From Marasmius tenuissimus (Eukaryota > Basidiomycota > Agaricomycetes > Agaricales > Marasmiaceae), in NCBI GenBank assembly GCA_029532415.1, contig JAQOTA010000053.1, forward strand, positions 3,410,001 through 3,474,000: a stretch of DNA of 64,000 nt, in the 5' to 3' direction. Made by a program: the position numbers and the translations under genes. This document shows, piece by piece, positions 41,103 to 52,574 of this stretch (position 1 is its first letter; the number at the start of each line of letters is the position of its first letter). The notes beneath the pieces are model-generated. The model was not told the origin of the DNA. It saw only the letters and a list, made by a program, of their open reading frames with translations, and made no database searches.

Positions 41103-41728
41103 ATGACGCAGGCTGAAGGGATATTTTTCGATCTGGTGTCGTCTGCCGACCTTGAAGACGCTATAGCCATTGAGACAGCGAGTGAGTGTTTCGATGAATT
41201 ACCAGAGATCTGCGATTGTGGAACGGTCTCCAGGCTACCCCGAGGATGAGGCTGCTACTCTTCCCTCTTTCGAGTGAGTCTTGGCCAGGCAATGCATACA
41301 ATATCGTTCTCAAACGACACAGATACCGCCAGTCTCATGCTGGAGACCTCTTTCTCGGCTGCTTCCTACCTAACGCCCGCGATGGACGACGTATTATTGG
41401 TTACATTTGCTCGACACTCGCGAACGGAGAAACGTTGACCCACGAATCCATGTCAAAGCACGTTCCAGGCGCGACATCCGTATGCATACACTCTGTCTGT
41501 GTATCTTCCGATCACCGCAGACAGGGAATTGCGTTGCGTCTACTTAAGGAGTACATCGCTCGATTGGAGGAAGCTCGGCGCACCGGTTCGGTTTCATACG
41601 AACGTGTCTTACTGATTGCCCACGAAGAGCTTATCCCTTTGTACCGCAAGGCGGGGTTCACGCTTATTGGGGAGAGCGAAGTAGCGCACGGTGCTCGGCC
41701 TTGGTATTCGATGAGCTATCAGTTGTAA
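41103..41728 (+). CDS. GNAT N-acetyltransferase (aralkylamine/serotonin type)
   Basis: GNAT-fold acetyltransferase that moves an acetyl group from acetyl-CoA to an amine. Three exons: 41103-41181, 41234-41273 and 41323-41728, giving 174 residues. The fold is clear: DLVSSADLEDAIAIETASGY, then PEDEAATLPSF, YRQSHAGDLFLGCF, the beta-4 block SVCIHSVCVSSDHRRQGIAL with the acetyl-CoA loop RRQGIA, and LIPLYRKAGFTLIGES. It most resembles fungal aralkylamine (serotonin) N-acetyltransferase-like proteins, whose substrate is mostly unknown. Exon 2 is only 40 bases. An upstream in-frame ATG at 41050 would add residues not seen in relatives, so I chose 41103. Confidence 0.88.
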
Positions 41729-41815
41729 CTTGTCTCCCTTCCCATCCTCGACATTGGAAAAATAACCAGGCCTGTAGTGCTCCATAATCATGAGCGAGAT
41801 GGAAGGGTCAATAAA

Positions 41816-42220
41816 ATGGTCCTCTCCTGTTCCCATTTTGGAAGTCCAATTTTATTGAAAGGTATTGGAAGTCTGGTAGAAAGCAGCGCTGTGCAGATGA
41901 GTATTCGGAGCCCCTACCTTGATCAAATATTCACCTTCCTGTAGGCTGAACACGACGTATGAGAGTCTCCAATGCTCAGCCAGCTTCCCACCCCTCCCGC
42001 CGTCATTCCTTGGCGGTTCGTTAATCCCTCTCCCATGAAATTCGAGGAGATTGGACTTTCACGGTTCATTCGGGGCGTAATCAAGTGTATCCATGTGGAT
42101 TTAGGGGAGGAATTGAAATTGCTGGCTTGTGCAGAGTGCGAATTAGGTCCACTCGGGTGGGCTGAAGATGACACGGAATTTTGGTTGGTAGTAACACGAG
42201 CGGGGTATCGCCGTGATTAG
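41816..42220 (+). CDS. DSS4: Mss4/Dss4 nucleotide-free Rab chaperone
   Basis: Mss4/Dss4 binds nucleotide-free exocytic Rab GTPases (Sec4/Rab8 type) and acts as a guanine-nucleotide release factor or chaperone. Two exons, 41816-41890 and 41984-42220, give 104 residues. The conserved C-terminal half is clear: WRFVNPSPMKFEEIGLSR, then LLACAECELGPLGW and EFWLVVTRAGYR. The second zinc pair is present (CAEC). The first pair reads CSHF, so its second cysteine is replaced by Phe. Codons upstream of 41816 also look coding (GRVNK in frame) without a visible ATG, so the true start may lie in an unseen exon. Confidence 0.7.
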
Positions 42221-42623
42221 TGGCCTTCAATCTCACGTAGGCACAAACTCATTGATCTGCCGATATTCGCGCAGGATTTTAGCCCGAAGAGGAGGCTAGA
42301 ATATCCGTAATTGCACGTCTTTTCTTTTACCACCTGGCCCGGGTCGCGTCCCTCAGCATGGGAAGGACTTGGGGGCACGAACTTGACAACTTTGCGCCTA
42401 AGAGTTTGAGACTGATTCTCGCATGACTTCCATCTTCAATGCCTTAGTCTATCTCCCTGCATTCATCGCAGCTTTCTGTGAATATGTGATACTATTGCAC
42501 TCTTTACTATCCCCTCGAAGAGTTCGTCTTCAATCTTCGTGGCTGTGAGGCTGGTGTACGGGCGTCAATGGGCGTCAATACGCCAGAACGTTCATTTAAC
42601 CCTCACCACCACCATACTCAACC
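42221..42623. other. Intergenic region between DSS4 and the Qc-SNARE gene
   Basis: DSS4 3' end and promoter of the next plus-strand gene. Nothing else was seen. Confidence 0.55.
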
Positions 42624-43505
42624 ATGTCGTTGGCGAAGTTGACTTCAGTGTCCACACAAACGCTATCCCTGCTACTGGATCGTCAAAGGGGGCCCTTCGT
42701 ACCTTCTAGTTCACCGTCAAACGACAATGCGAACGAGAACTCGCTGCACCTGACGCAAATACAACGGAACATGGAGCAGCTACGCAACGGAATCCTCGAC
42801 ATGGAGTCGAAAGGGGGCAAAACTGAGGCTACAAGACTGCTAAGGAGTCAGTACGACCGAATGAGAAGTATGCTCCCAGGTATCGAAGGCATTGACCCGT
42901 GAGTTTCATTCTATGCTCTTCGTTGCTGCCATGATTCATGAGTGTTTGATAGTCTGGACTCACCTCTCGCCAATGCAAACTCATTGACTTCTCCTTCTAC
43001 GTCGTCACTGGCACCTTTACCTCCGACCCCCAAGAATGACAGCTCGGACTCTGAGTTCACTCCCTACACTGACGACCCGGAAGCTGGGTACAGTGATCCT
43101 GCAACGATGCTTCAAACTCAACGACAAATGATGGACGGTTCGTGACAGCCCTCGCGTATCCTGACTCTCACTCACTCATATATTGCAGACCAAGATCAAC
43201 ATCTTGACCGCCTCTCACATTCCATAGGTCGCCAACATCATATTTCATTGCAGATCAATGACGAATTGGATGTACATCACGGCCTACTCCAAGAGCTTGA
43301 CACGGAACTGGACAGGACAGAGGGAAGGTTGAGCGGTGCACGGAGAAGGCTGGACAGAGTCGCACAGGGCGCGCGGAATAATGGTCAGTTCGGCCGTTTA
43401 ACTTACACTCCTTCCGACGCTGACAATGCCGTGTCAGGTTCTACTGTAACCATCGCGGCCTTGATATTACTCCTCCTTATTCTTATCATCGTCTTCAAAA
43501 CCTGA
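42624..43505 (+). CDS. SYN8: Endosomal Qc-SNARE, syntaxin-8/Syn8-like
   Basis: A tail-anchored SNARE of the Qc class acting in endosomal or late Golgi fusion. Four exons: 42624-42898, 42953-43137, 43189-43383 and 43438-43505, giving 240 residues. The SNARE motif begins DQDQHLDRLSHSIGRQHHIS and continues INDELDVHHGLLQELDTELD, with the central Gln in LQIN at the zero layer. A single C-terminal membrane anchor (VTIAALILLLLILIIVF) ends the protein. The N-terminal helix (QIQRNMEQLRNGILDMES) and the Ser/Pro-rich linker fit Syn8 better than Tlg1 or Vam7 (no PX domain). Assignment between Syn8 and other Qc-SNAREs is by overall layout. Confidence 0.8.
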
Positions 43506-43668
43506 CGTATACCCGCCATTTGGACCGCCTCTCCCCATCTGTTACATTCCACAATCTGTACATATACAAATTCTATTCTGTCTCTATGGTCCTCTTGATC
43601 TGTGGGTTGGATGCTGTTTTAGTACGTTATACATTGCTTTCTTTATCGTAGGAGATATCTATACGCTA

Positions 43669-44653
43669 TTACACATCTCCAAACATTCTCCACACCGCGC
43701 GAGCGACGATCTTCCCGTCATTTCTCCAATCTTTCCTCCTTGTCGCGTCATCCTTGGTCGCGTCGTCGACCACTCCCGTTGCATGCCTTGTCTTCAACAC
43801 CTCCGAGACTATGGGCTCTGTAAACTCCGGATGACCTTGCACAGTCAAGATTTGTATTTGAGCAGGGTCGCGGGAGACCGAGTCACCGAAATACCGAACC
43901 ATGCCCTGGTTCATCGTAGCGTCGGTAGACCCCAGTAGATGGAACTGCGGTGGGACTGAAGGAACATAATCTCTGTGCATCTCTTGAATGTTCTAGATCC
44001 AAGTTTGTTAGTGATGAACGATGGTTGAACTTTCATGACCTTACGAGTTCGTCTCCTTCAACGCCAAAGACTTCCTTTCCCAACGGTGTAAGTGAGATCG
44101 GGGTAGGTCCAATCTCCCACTTTGCGCCCGGTGTACGCTCGCAGATTCCTCCGACAGCCAGTGCAACGATTTGATGCCCAAAGCAGATGCCTTGGAGTGT
44201 GTCAGGACACTTCCTGTTACGTGCAGACAATCGGATTCTGGTAGATAGCGGTGCTCACCTACTACTCTGAGCTGAGGATGAGGGCTCGTTGACGGGTCAC
44301 TCACGCGAGCAATGTAAGATATGAGCTTCGTTGTCCATGGAATCTTGTCGTAAGCGTTTGCGGCTACGATAAATACACAATCTATGATCAGCAAGCAGTC
44401 ATAATGACCGGGATGAGGACGTACCAGAACCGGTAAGCATAATGGCGTCGTACTCTTTCAGTTTATCATCGTCCGGATATTCCATCTTGTTCACAACATC
44501 GTAAGGGTCCAATACAAGCTCAAAGTTCGGGGGTAACGTCGATTCGAGCAGTGTCCGGAAGATATTGGTGTAATCGCCATGTGCAGCTAAAACGGCGGGA
44601 ATTGGGGTATCACAAAGGAAGAGAGCAATCTTGACGCGCTTGGAGGAGGTCAT
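43669..44653 (-). CDS. Class I glutamine amidotransferase-like protein
   Basis: A stand-alone GATase-1 domain protein of the type found beside GMP synthase-like proteins in fungi; the acceptor substrate is unknown. Four exons: 44653-44425, 44363-44259, 44190-44045 and 43992-43669, giving 267 residues. The nucleophile elbow is VGICFGHQIV, rebuilt across an intron that ends in a rare AAG acceptor at 44191. The catalytic His/Glu pair is in GHPEFTEPI. The N-terminus RVKIALFLCDTPIP and the block EYDAIMLTGSG also fit. An in-frame ATG at 44803 would add 50 residues that do not look conserved, so I prefer 44653. Confidence 0.82.
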
Positions 44654-45249
44654 TTGCGTGTTCGAATGTAGGCAAGGTTGAGTGAGGAAGCGTTGGTGAC
44701 TGTAGGACTCCTGGCTTGTGGGAGATGAATGGAGAACAATTGCCCGATTTCGGATCGATCCAACCGGTCGATTCAACCGCAACGCACTAGCATACTGATT
44801 CATATTGAGATTCTAGTTTTATAAGATATTTACGGAGAAGGTATTTGAGTACATATAGTGACTAATGGTATCGAAAGGAACCGTCTACACTGCTTCGATT
44901 TCTTTGGCGGGGAGATAAATAGACGGGACAGATGGAATTGTCAACGCTGTTATTCATGAACAAGAAACCTACATGAGGATGGCCGGCGATGGGAGGAGTA
45001 CTGGGGTCGGTGCCAAAAGAGATCAAGAACGTTTATTAGGAAGCGAGTCGTGGTCCACGGAGCGAAGATCAAGAAAGGGAGATATCCAGAGTGGAGATGG
45101 AATAAAAATACGTGGATTCGCTGAGCACAGCAGAAAGCGAAGGGCTTATATGTTATACAGCAAGATTTGAATTCTGGTATCATGGTGGGGCGAAGAATGA
45201 TGGTCGTGGGTTGGATCATGAGTGGCAATAATATTGAGATATCGGGTAT
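44654..45249. other. Intergenic region
   Basis: Upstream region of the amidotransferase-like gene and 3' end of the next minus-strand gene. No reading frame with family features. Confidence 0.55.
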
Positions 45250-48200
45250 TCAAGTGTTCTGACAATCCAGATTGTCCTTGGTGGAAGGGGGAGTTGGAGG
45301 TGGTGAAGAGGGAGCTCTCTCATCCCATGTTTCTGCAGGTCTCGTTTCTTCCTTTGCAGTCGTACTCTTCGTCATTCCAGAACCCACGTTTGCCCAATTC
45401 GATAACGATGGGAACGTGAATTCCATGATAGGGTCTTCACCAATTTCCTCCGCTGTATCGGAGGTGGAGGATTGGTCCTCGCCCTTTATCGTCGTCTCTG
45501 TTCTAGGAGCCTCTTGTCCGCAAACGAATTGGTCCTCCCGTCTCCGACTTGCTGTCCGCATGGTCTCCGGTCTCTTCAAGATGGCATCTGCTAGAGGGCC
45601 GCTGAAAGCGCCTCCTTCAGCGTCGGACTCGTCCTGACCATCGTAACCATTGCTCTCGTCATGGGCGGGATCATCGGGACGCGCGGCAGCGTCGTCACTA
45701 TGGATGTAACCAGGACCGAAACCGGGATGAGTGCTGTTGAAAAAGTCGACAGAGCTACTGGGGCATTCCCGAGATGCCTGCGTTCGTCCTCGGCTGCTAG
45801 TCTCTCTGAGCCGGTCCATGCTCAGTCCGAGCACTTCCAGAGGACTGGGGCTCTGTAACGGCGCAGAGAGCATTGCCTCGGACATCGCGAGACCCATTGG
45901 GTGCTGGCCAGTGTGATAAGACTGCTGCGATCTGGATCTCGAGGATGGAGTCGATGGGATTGATGAGGAAGGTGACGACATATTGAAAAGCCCTGAAGAA
46001 TCAGGCTTGGAGGCCAACAATGAACTCACATCAAACTTGTCGTGTGCAGGACTGGGAGAGGGTGGCGTAGATACCATGGCCTCGGCAGCATCAGAAGGGA
46101 CGGGAGGTGCGACGGAATTCCTATCTTTGTCTCTCCTTGACTTTTTCCTGCTTTTACTCCTGCTTTGACCTTGGCTGCCCTTGTCCTGCATACTTCCCAC
46201 ACCCATAGCCATTGAAGGACGGAAATGCCCTGGTGAGAATCCGTTGAAACCGTAGTTGATATGGCTCATCCCTGACATAAAGGGTGGATTGCCGGTCATC
46301 GACTCATGGCCCCATGGAAAGGGAAACGGCGACATCTGCGGGGAGATAGTAGAGACGAGCGGAGGCGCCACAAAAGGGGAGGTGGTGGGCGTTAGCAGGG
46401 GTTGAGAAGCGGGTGTGGGTCCATATTCATCTGGCGAATGCGCATTCTGTTCCGAGTGCGGGGTCGGATAGATTTGGTATGGAGGCTGCGTTGAAGGCGG
46501 CGGGAGGGGTACAGGGGGAATTGCAGGTGATGATACAGTGTCCGATGGAGGGGGAGAGGGTAGTGATGTTCCAGGTGCTGCGGCAAGAGGTCCTACGTCC
46601 TTGAGAGGCGTACCGGCTCTCGATGGAGGACGCGAGCGAGAATTGAACTGAGAAGCGCTGAATGCAGGAGAGGAATGTTCATTGGTATTTGAACCTGAGC
46701 CAGAGGCAGAGTTGGACCCCATTGAACCGGCAGGGCTGTGGCCCATGCTCATCGGGTGAGCGTATGGGCCGAGATGCGGATGTTGTTGCAATAAAGGCGA
46801 CTGCCCTCCGTGCATTTGCATAGACATGACATACGAGGCATAAGAGTGAAGTTGGTGAGTGAGGTGATTGGTGTAAGCGTGGTACTGGCAAATGGATTAG
46901 TTTGAAAAGACTACGGAGGCTCGGCTGTAGACTCACGTCGCTTTCCTTTCTTCTCGCCATCTCGACCTCCCACCTCAGGGCTTCGATCTCGACTCGAGTC
47001 TTTTCTTCTCGTAAACGAGCCGCCTCCAGCGCTCCGCGAAGGGATGCGAGCTGGGTTTGTGTTGATAAAGGTGACTGAGCTTGACCATCCACCGTCGGTG
47101 TGTTGGGAGCTGGAGGAAGTTGTGCACCAGAGGGAAGCGTGTACGAAGCACTGGTTTCTACTGGGACTCCTACAGGCGACTTATTTCTTTTCCTTCCACG
47201 TTTGACCCCCGAATCCGCGGTTGCGCTCAAGCTTTTGCCGCTCGTATCACCCTCAGGTTTTGGCATGACTATAGAGTCCGGCACCGAGGCTGTAATAGTA
47301 TCCGTATTGTTGGTGTGCCCATGAGACCCTGCTGTGCTTAGCTGCAGATTCGGCGAATTTTGCCCGCGAAGCAGAACAAGGGATCCCTCCCCTGGGGACT
47401 TTGGAGGATCGCTGGAGGACGATGGGGGTAGTGAATGTGATGGTTTTAATGAAGGTAGTTTGTTGGTAACGGAAGCGTGTTCCTGCGAGCGGGTGCGGGA
47501 CCCAGAAATGCTTTCGTAGTCTCGTTTGTGTGCAGAAAGGTGGGAGGAGTCGGTAGAAGTGACTGGAGAAAATGATAGCGAGGGTCTGCTGTCACCGGAT
47601 GGTATGGTACCAGCTGTCTTCGAATCGTTGCTAGTCGCTACTGCACTGAAATGAATGGTGGAGGAGGAAGACCTTTCCTCATTGACAGGCCTGGGTATAT
47701 GACCCTCGTGATCGTGATCCTCGTCCATTCGCGAAGACGTTGATACGAAGGAAGAAACCGATGCATCACGGATGTTAGACGTTGACCGCGGTTCAATTAC
47801 TAGACGAGAACGGGAACGTGAGGTCTCTTCTTGACTTTGGGACGACATCGAGGGGTCAAGAGAAATCGTGTCGATGAGTTTGTTCAGTTCTTTGGCCTTC
47901 TTTCCACCCTTCAGAAGCTCTTTCATGGGATCTCTTCCTCTTCGCCTGCGGTCCTTCCTCCGCACGGGCTTGTTCACACTCCTCTCTTCCTTGTCACCGA
48001 CATCGAGGGCTATTATTGACCGTTCAGAGACAGTTTCGACGCAGAGAACGGGTGGCTCACTGTTTTCACCAGGCTTGGGAGAGATTACGCGTCCACGCTC
48101 TGTTCAATCGAAGCTGTGTATGAGAATCGGACAGATAGATGACAAGGGACGCTCGGCATACCATCTCTTGAGTGGTTCCGCCAGAAAACGGCAGAGGCAG

Positions 48201-48279
48201 CTAGAACGAGCGTTACAACAGTAGTGGCGATCAGAGCAGAGGGCCTCTGAGTCGCTAGCTCATCGTGCTCGTCGTTCAT
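45250..48279 (-). CDS. Membrane-anchored coiled-coil protein of unknown function
   Basis: Not recognised. Three exons, 48279-48162, 48099-46937 and 46884-45250, give 971 residues. A single N-terminal membrane segment (LIATTVVTLVLAASAVFW, residues about 17-34) is followed by a basic patch (RRKDRRRRGRDPMKELLKGG) and a long Ser/Pro-rich stretch. Next come an AT-hook-like KRGRKRNKS and a predicted coiled coil of about 45 residues (LASLRGALEAARLREEKTRV onward). The second half is low complexity with Pro, Ser and Gly. The layout resembles an ER- or nuclear-envelope-anchored scaffold, but that is a guess. All exon phases agree. Confidence 0.75.
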
Positions 48280-49527
48280 GGCAACGAACGAGCTGAGGGA
48301 GGGAAGCCGTGAAGGTGACGGTTGAAAGTAAGGATAGTTAAGGCACGATTTCACCTTCCTTTTTTGTTACTACACCTGGCTGGGGACCACGTGGCTCACT
48401 GACCGTTTTTAGTAACAGTTAGTAACAAAATTGGGCTTTGCATTGGCCAAGTCCTGCCTCGTTGAATCCTTGCATTCGTCCGGCATCGAAACCTCCTGCT
48501 GCCTGCCAGCTAACACACCAAGTATTTACTCTCGCCTCACCGGGCATTCCGAGTGCTTCGACCTCGAGGCAACCTCACTCGATGCTGAACTTCATTCTTT
48601 CATTATTCTGTAATTGGATTTCTGTACCTGAATGTTCTGCTGACTCGAGAGTCGGCAGAAAGGATGTATTTCCACCTTACTACCCCGCTCCAGCCAGTAG
48701 TAAATCTCACAGAAATAATGACGCTACCCGCAGACACAGATTCTCTGCCAATCTCACGCTCTCATGCGTTGCCTTTGCACATGGAACCGTGCTTCCTCCC
48801 GGGAATAGTACGGACCACGGTGCAGCCGAGGCGAGGCATTTCCAGGTCGTCCGCCTTTTCCGAAGGCTTGAACGCATGACTTTCGTTGGATTTGAACCTC
48901 GATTCCATGCCAGGACTTTTCCCAGTATCACTCCAGTCGTTTCCCACTGTGTCAACCGTGGCCGATGGTCACCCACCTTGCAGGCTGTACCTCCTTCATA
49001 TCCAATCGACACGCCTGCTCCATGTTGTGTCTGTCCCCACAGAATGTGGACCCCCCTATCGACCGAGAACATGTCGGTCCGTACATATCCCATGGATGTT
49101 GCTGGCAATCGACCGAGAAATTGACGTCTTAAAGTTGTCCAAGAATAAGAACCGAGATCCGGAATTGAAGCGCACAATACTGTTGACTACATTAGTGGCA
49201 GGAAAAGCATCGGGACACGGTTCGCAGTACACCGAGTTGTGAGCGAGACAACGAGATTCATTGCGGCCCACCGCAAGCGGATGTTACCGATGACGGTAAA
49301 TGGTGTTCCTTGAGGCCTTGAGGCTTGGACGTTCCCAAGTTCACGCCCGCTTACCGGTCGAAAGGCTTAACTTCCCACACCAAGACCGAGCATTTTTGGC
49401 AGATGGAAAAGGGCAAGTTGTCGAGGTTTGTCCGGCGGAAAGGTGTAAGATGAGCGGGGAAACTCAACACCAGTAATGATTAGATCGAATGATGTTACAC
49501 CATATAATAGATCGACTTCCAAAGAAA
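48280..49527. other. 1.2 kb region without a supported gene
   Basis: Contains the promoter of the preceding gene and the 3' end of CUE1. A plus-strand open frame of 687 bases (48438-49124) and a minus-strand one (48707-49177) overlap here. Both have unbiased composition and no motif, so I treat them as chance. Confidence 0.5.
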
Positions 49528-50373
49528 CTAGGTGGATGTGGAGGGGTCGCTTTCTGTCTCCTTCTTCTGCTGCATAGCCAACATTCGCCTGTCACCGTGT
49601 CAGTGGTCAAAAGTGAGCACATAACGGACAACGCACTGTCTGGCAGCCAAGATCATTTTGGCCTTCCTTTCTCTGAGATTCGCTTCTCGCTTCTCCGGCG
49701 TGTCCTCCCATACGGATTTTCCACCTATTTCTGAATCAGGAATCGGTTCTGCGCTTTGTTCTATCCGACTCTGGAGGTGAAAGCGGTCAATGAGATTCTC
49801 CTTCGGTTCTTTGGGCTTGACTGCAGTGCTGGTGGCAGTTGCGGCTGGGCGAGCTGGTGTAGGCGTTCGTGGGTAGAGCTGGAAGTACGAGGCGGGGGGC
49901 TAGGAGTACTGTTAAACTGGGATGCCTTCTGGCTCCGACAGGCTAAAACATACTGGATCCAGATACCCTCGTTCAAGTATTTTGTTCGTCGTAAGTTCAA
50001 CACTTCCCGTTCGTAAAAGGTCGTAGCGTATGTTATCTCTGTCGGGCCAGGTTCAGCGGGCGCAACCGTTCAAACGCGATGGTACTTACAAAGGAATATC
50101 TGGAAACATGTTTGAGATCGTGTCGAGCTGTACTAGGATTGTCAAGATACGGCGGTATTGAAAATCCAGAAGTCGTCGACTGACCATATCTTGCGAAACG
50201 TTCTTTGGTCTGAACCCGAGCGCGTCTACCGCAGCTCTGTCTGCGTCACTTGCTGTGAAGGCGGCTCGTTAGCGAAGCTTGAATGTGAGGTGCAAAGTCG
50301 TACCTGAAGTTGCCCATCGGAATATGAAGATAATGACTGCAAAAGCGACTATTACATTCACTATTTCAGCCAT
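49528..50373 (-). CDS. CUE1: ER-anchored CUE-domain protein (Cue1-like, ERAD)
   Basis: Cue1 recruits and activates the E2 enzyme Ubc7 at the ER membrane for ER-associated degradation. The gene becomes visible only after splicing: exons 50373-50304, 50252-50185, 50127-50090, 50038-49954, 49899-49637 and 49588-49528, giving 194 residues. Order: an N-terminal membrane anchor (AEIVNVIVAFAVIIFIFRW), then a CUE domain (LDTISNMFPDIPLDNIRYDL, LTTNKILERGYLDP) with the MFP motif. A Pro-rich linker leads to a C-terminal helix beginning KENLIDRFHLQSR and continuing WEDTPEKREANLRERKAKMI, in the place of the Ubc7-binding region. Six exons share consistent phases with GT..AG ends, some only 38-70 bases long. 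Confidence 0.85.
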
Positions 50374-50981
50374 TGCGACGCGAATGAGTTTTTCTGCGGA
50401 GAACAAAGCGAGGGTAAGCTGAGTTACTCGTCCAGCAGAGAGAAGATGCTCACTCCAGCCGACACTGAACAGTGTGAGGGAAGCTTAGAGGAGTTCGATG
50501 CGGACGTTATAGTCCAACGGAGCTCAACGTCGGTCAAAGCCAGCACAAATGCTTACCTAAACTTCGGACCGGGCCTGCCTTGCACTGCAGTCTGCAAGGC
50601 AGGCCCGCAAGTTTGCAATCCATCATCCATCCACATTTGATCATTGTTTATCAACACGACTCTCGGTTACAACTCTGAACACGCTAGTACCCTCCTAGTG
50701 CCTTCTTGGTCGGCAGGAATTGAGTCCCTGCTCAACACTCAACACTCTCTAGGGTTACAAGAGGACAAACGCCACAGATTTAAGATGGATGTTGGGTCAT
50801 TTCGGTGGACATTTGGGGCATGTACGTACTACCGCCACGAACTCCACAACGAGTGACATACTTAGGACTTCTTTTCCCCAGCTGCCGTCTATCATCAAAT
50901 ATGTGTCATATATAAGTGGAAGACCTTCACAATATCCTGAAAAAGTCCCCAGAAGAGGTCATCAAGCCCCCCAATTCCTCC
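50374..50981. promoter_or_regulatory. Divergent upstream region of CUE1 and the SMP-30-like gene
   Basis: 608 bases between two starts facing away from each other. It contains a perfect 15-base inverted repeat at 50570-50607, listed separately. No other gene is supported. Confidence 0.5.
50570..50607. repeat. Perfect inverted repeat, 15-base arms and 8-base loop
   Basis: The arm at 50570-50584 (CGGGCCTGCCTTGCA) is exactly matched by its reverse complement at 50593-50607. The loop is CTGCAGTC. It lies in the intergenic region upstream of the SMP-30-like gene. It could form a hairpin in DNA or RNA, or bind a dimeric factor. No coding frame uses it. Confidence 0.85.
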
Positions 50982-52574
50982 ATGATCAATCTCCGAACTC
51001 TTACCACTGTAACTATTGTACTGGCGTGCGTCGGGGTTGGGCACGTACAATGTCAATCGCAGATTGTGGTGAGTTTACGACTGCTCGTTCTTCTGGAGAG
51101 GTCGAGCTCACGCGTATGCTCAAAGGTCGTCAGTCCACTTTCCTTCAATGTGATGGGCGAAAATGCTACGTTCCGAACAAACGCCTCCGATGGAGGCTTT
51201 AACCCCACCAATGCGTCCGTGCCCTTCTTTCAGGTCTTCGACGAATTGTTCCTCGACGTTCTGGGCACCAATGCCTCGATATCTGAAATTGCCCGCAATG
51301 ACACATTCGCCTTCGCGCATGAAGCTCCCATTTATAATTCTGCGACAGACGAGATCTTCTTTGCTAGTAATGATGGGGGAGCGCTAGGAAACAGCGACAT
51401 CAACCGCAACAGTGTCGTTAGTAAAATCAGTCTCGAGGCTGCTGAAAGTGCATTAGCATCAGGCAATTCATCTGTCGTCAACGTTCCGGTCACCACTGTG
51501 AGTGGCTTCTTTGAGGCTTTCACACTTCCTCGTTAATGGTTGACCAAACCTATAGCTCGATCTTCCGGAAACAATCCAAGTGGGCCTCTCATGGGCTTTC
51601 TTCTGTCGGAGCCTTTCTTTAACGATTTCTAATAGATGACAAACGGTGGCACTGGACCCTACAATTCCTCACTAGTGCTTATCACCTCAGGGAGAGGTCC
51701 TCGGCCCCCGTCAATTGCCTTGGTCAATCCACTCTCTCCGAACAACGTTACCGTCCTTCTGGACAATTACTTTGGCCGCCAATTCAACTCCCTGAATGAC
51801 ATCAAGATCCATCCCAGCGGAAAATTCTTTTTCACTGATGTCACGTTCGTAGTTGAGTTCCTCACCGGAAGCTGATGATGTACTCATGCATCGTGTCCTC
51901 CTAGATATGGATTCATCAACAAGTTCCGCCCTGCACCGTTAATGCCAAATCAAGTTTATAGGTTCGATCCGCAGACTGGTTCAGTCCGCGTAGTTGCAGA
52001 TCAATTCGACAAATGCAATGGGATCGCGTTCAATTCGGACGGAAGTATTGCCTATGTGTACGTGGGGGATCCTTTTTCTCGCCTACTGCGCGTTATTCAT
52101 ACTCTCTTCTCAGAACTGACACAGGTGTTGGCGGAGGGACTCAGACGGAACCTGCCTCGATGTAAGCTTCTTTTTGTCCCTTTTGCATTTTTTGAACTTT
52201 TAACTCATCGAATTCTCTAGCTACGCCTTCGACGTCGACCCCACAACGCTCACTTTCAAGAATCGACGTACATTCGCGTTTGTTGACGCCGGGATTCCAG
52301 ACGGTATCCAGGTAGACACCAATGGCAACGTCTACAGCGGGACAGGTGATGGAGTGCAAGTAAGAACTGCAAGCTTTGATCAATCATTAGGCCTTAACAC
52401 TCACCGTTTCACCAGGTCTGGAATCCTTCTGGGGATTTGATAGGAAAGTTCTTCCTGGGGACCACCTCCGCCAACATGGTGTTTGCTGGCGATGGTCGAC
52501 TCGTCATTCTGGCCGAGACCGCGGTCTATCTAGCCAAAATCGCTGCAAAGGGGTTCCCCTTGGGCGGAGCGTGA
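50982..52574 (+). CDS. Secreted SMP-30/gluconolactonase-like lactonohydrolase
   Basis: A six-bladed beta-propeller of the SMP-30/gluconolactonase/LRE family, which opens sugar or aldonic lactones using a bound divalent metal. Eight exons: 50982-51068, 51126-51497, 51556-51579, 51636-51844, 51905-52057, 52114-52161, 52221-52359 and 52416-52574, giving 396 residues. A signal peptide covers about residues 1-25 (TVTIVLACVGVGHVQC). Metal-site motifs include the Glu in FAHEAPIYNSATDEIFFAS, the Asn in LNDIKIHPSGKFFFTD, CNGIAFNSDGSIAYVTDTG and the Asp in IPDGIQVDTNGNVYSG. Exon 3 is 24 bases. It is followed 355 bases downstream by a GH95 gene on the same strand; both products are predicted to be secreted. 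Confidence 0.9.

Noticed and set aside
48438..49124. A 228-codon intronless open frame
   Set aside because: Unbiased composition with many Cys, His and Pro, a competing open frame on the other strand, and no motif or promoter support.
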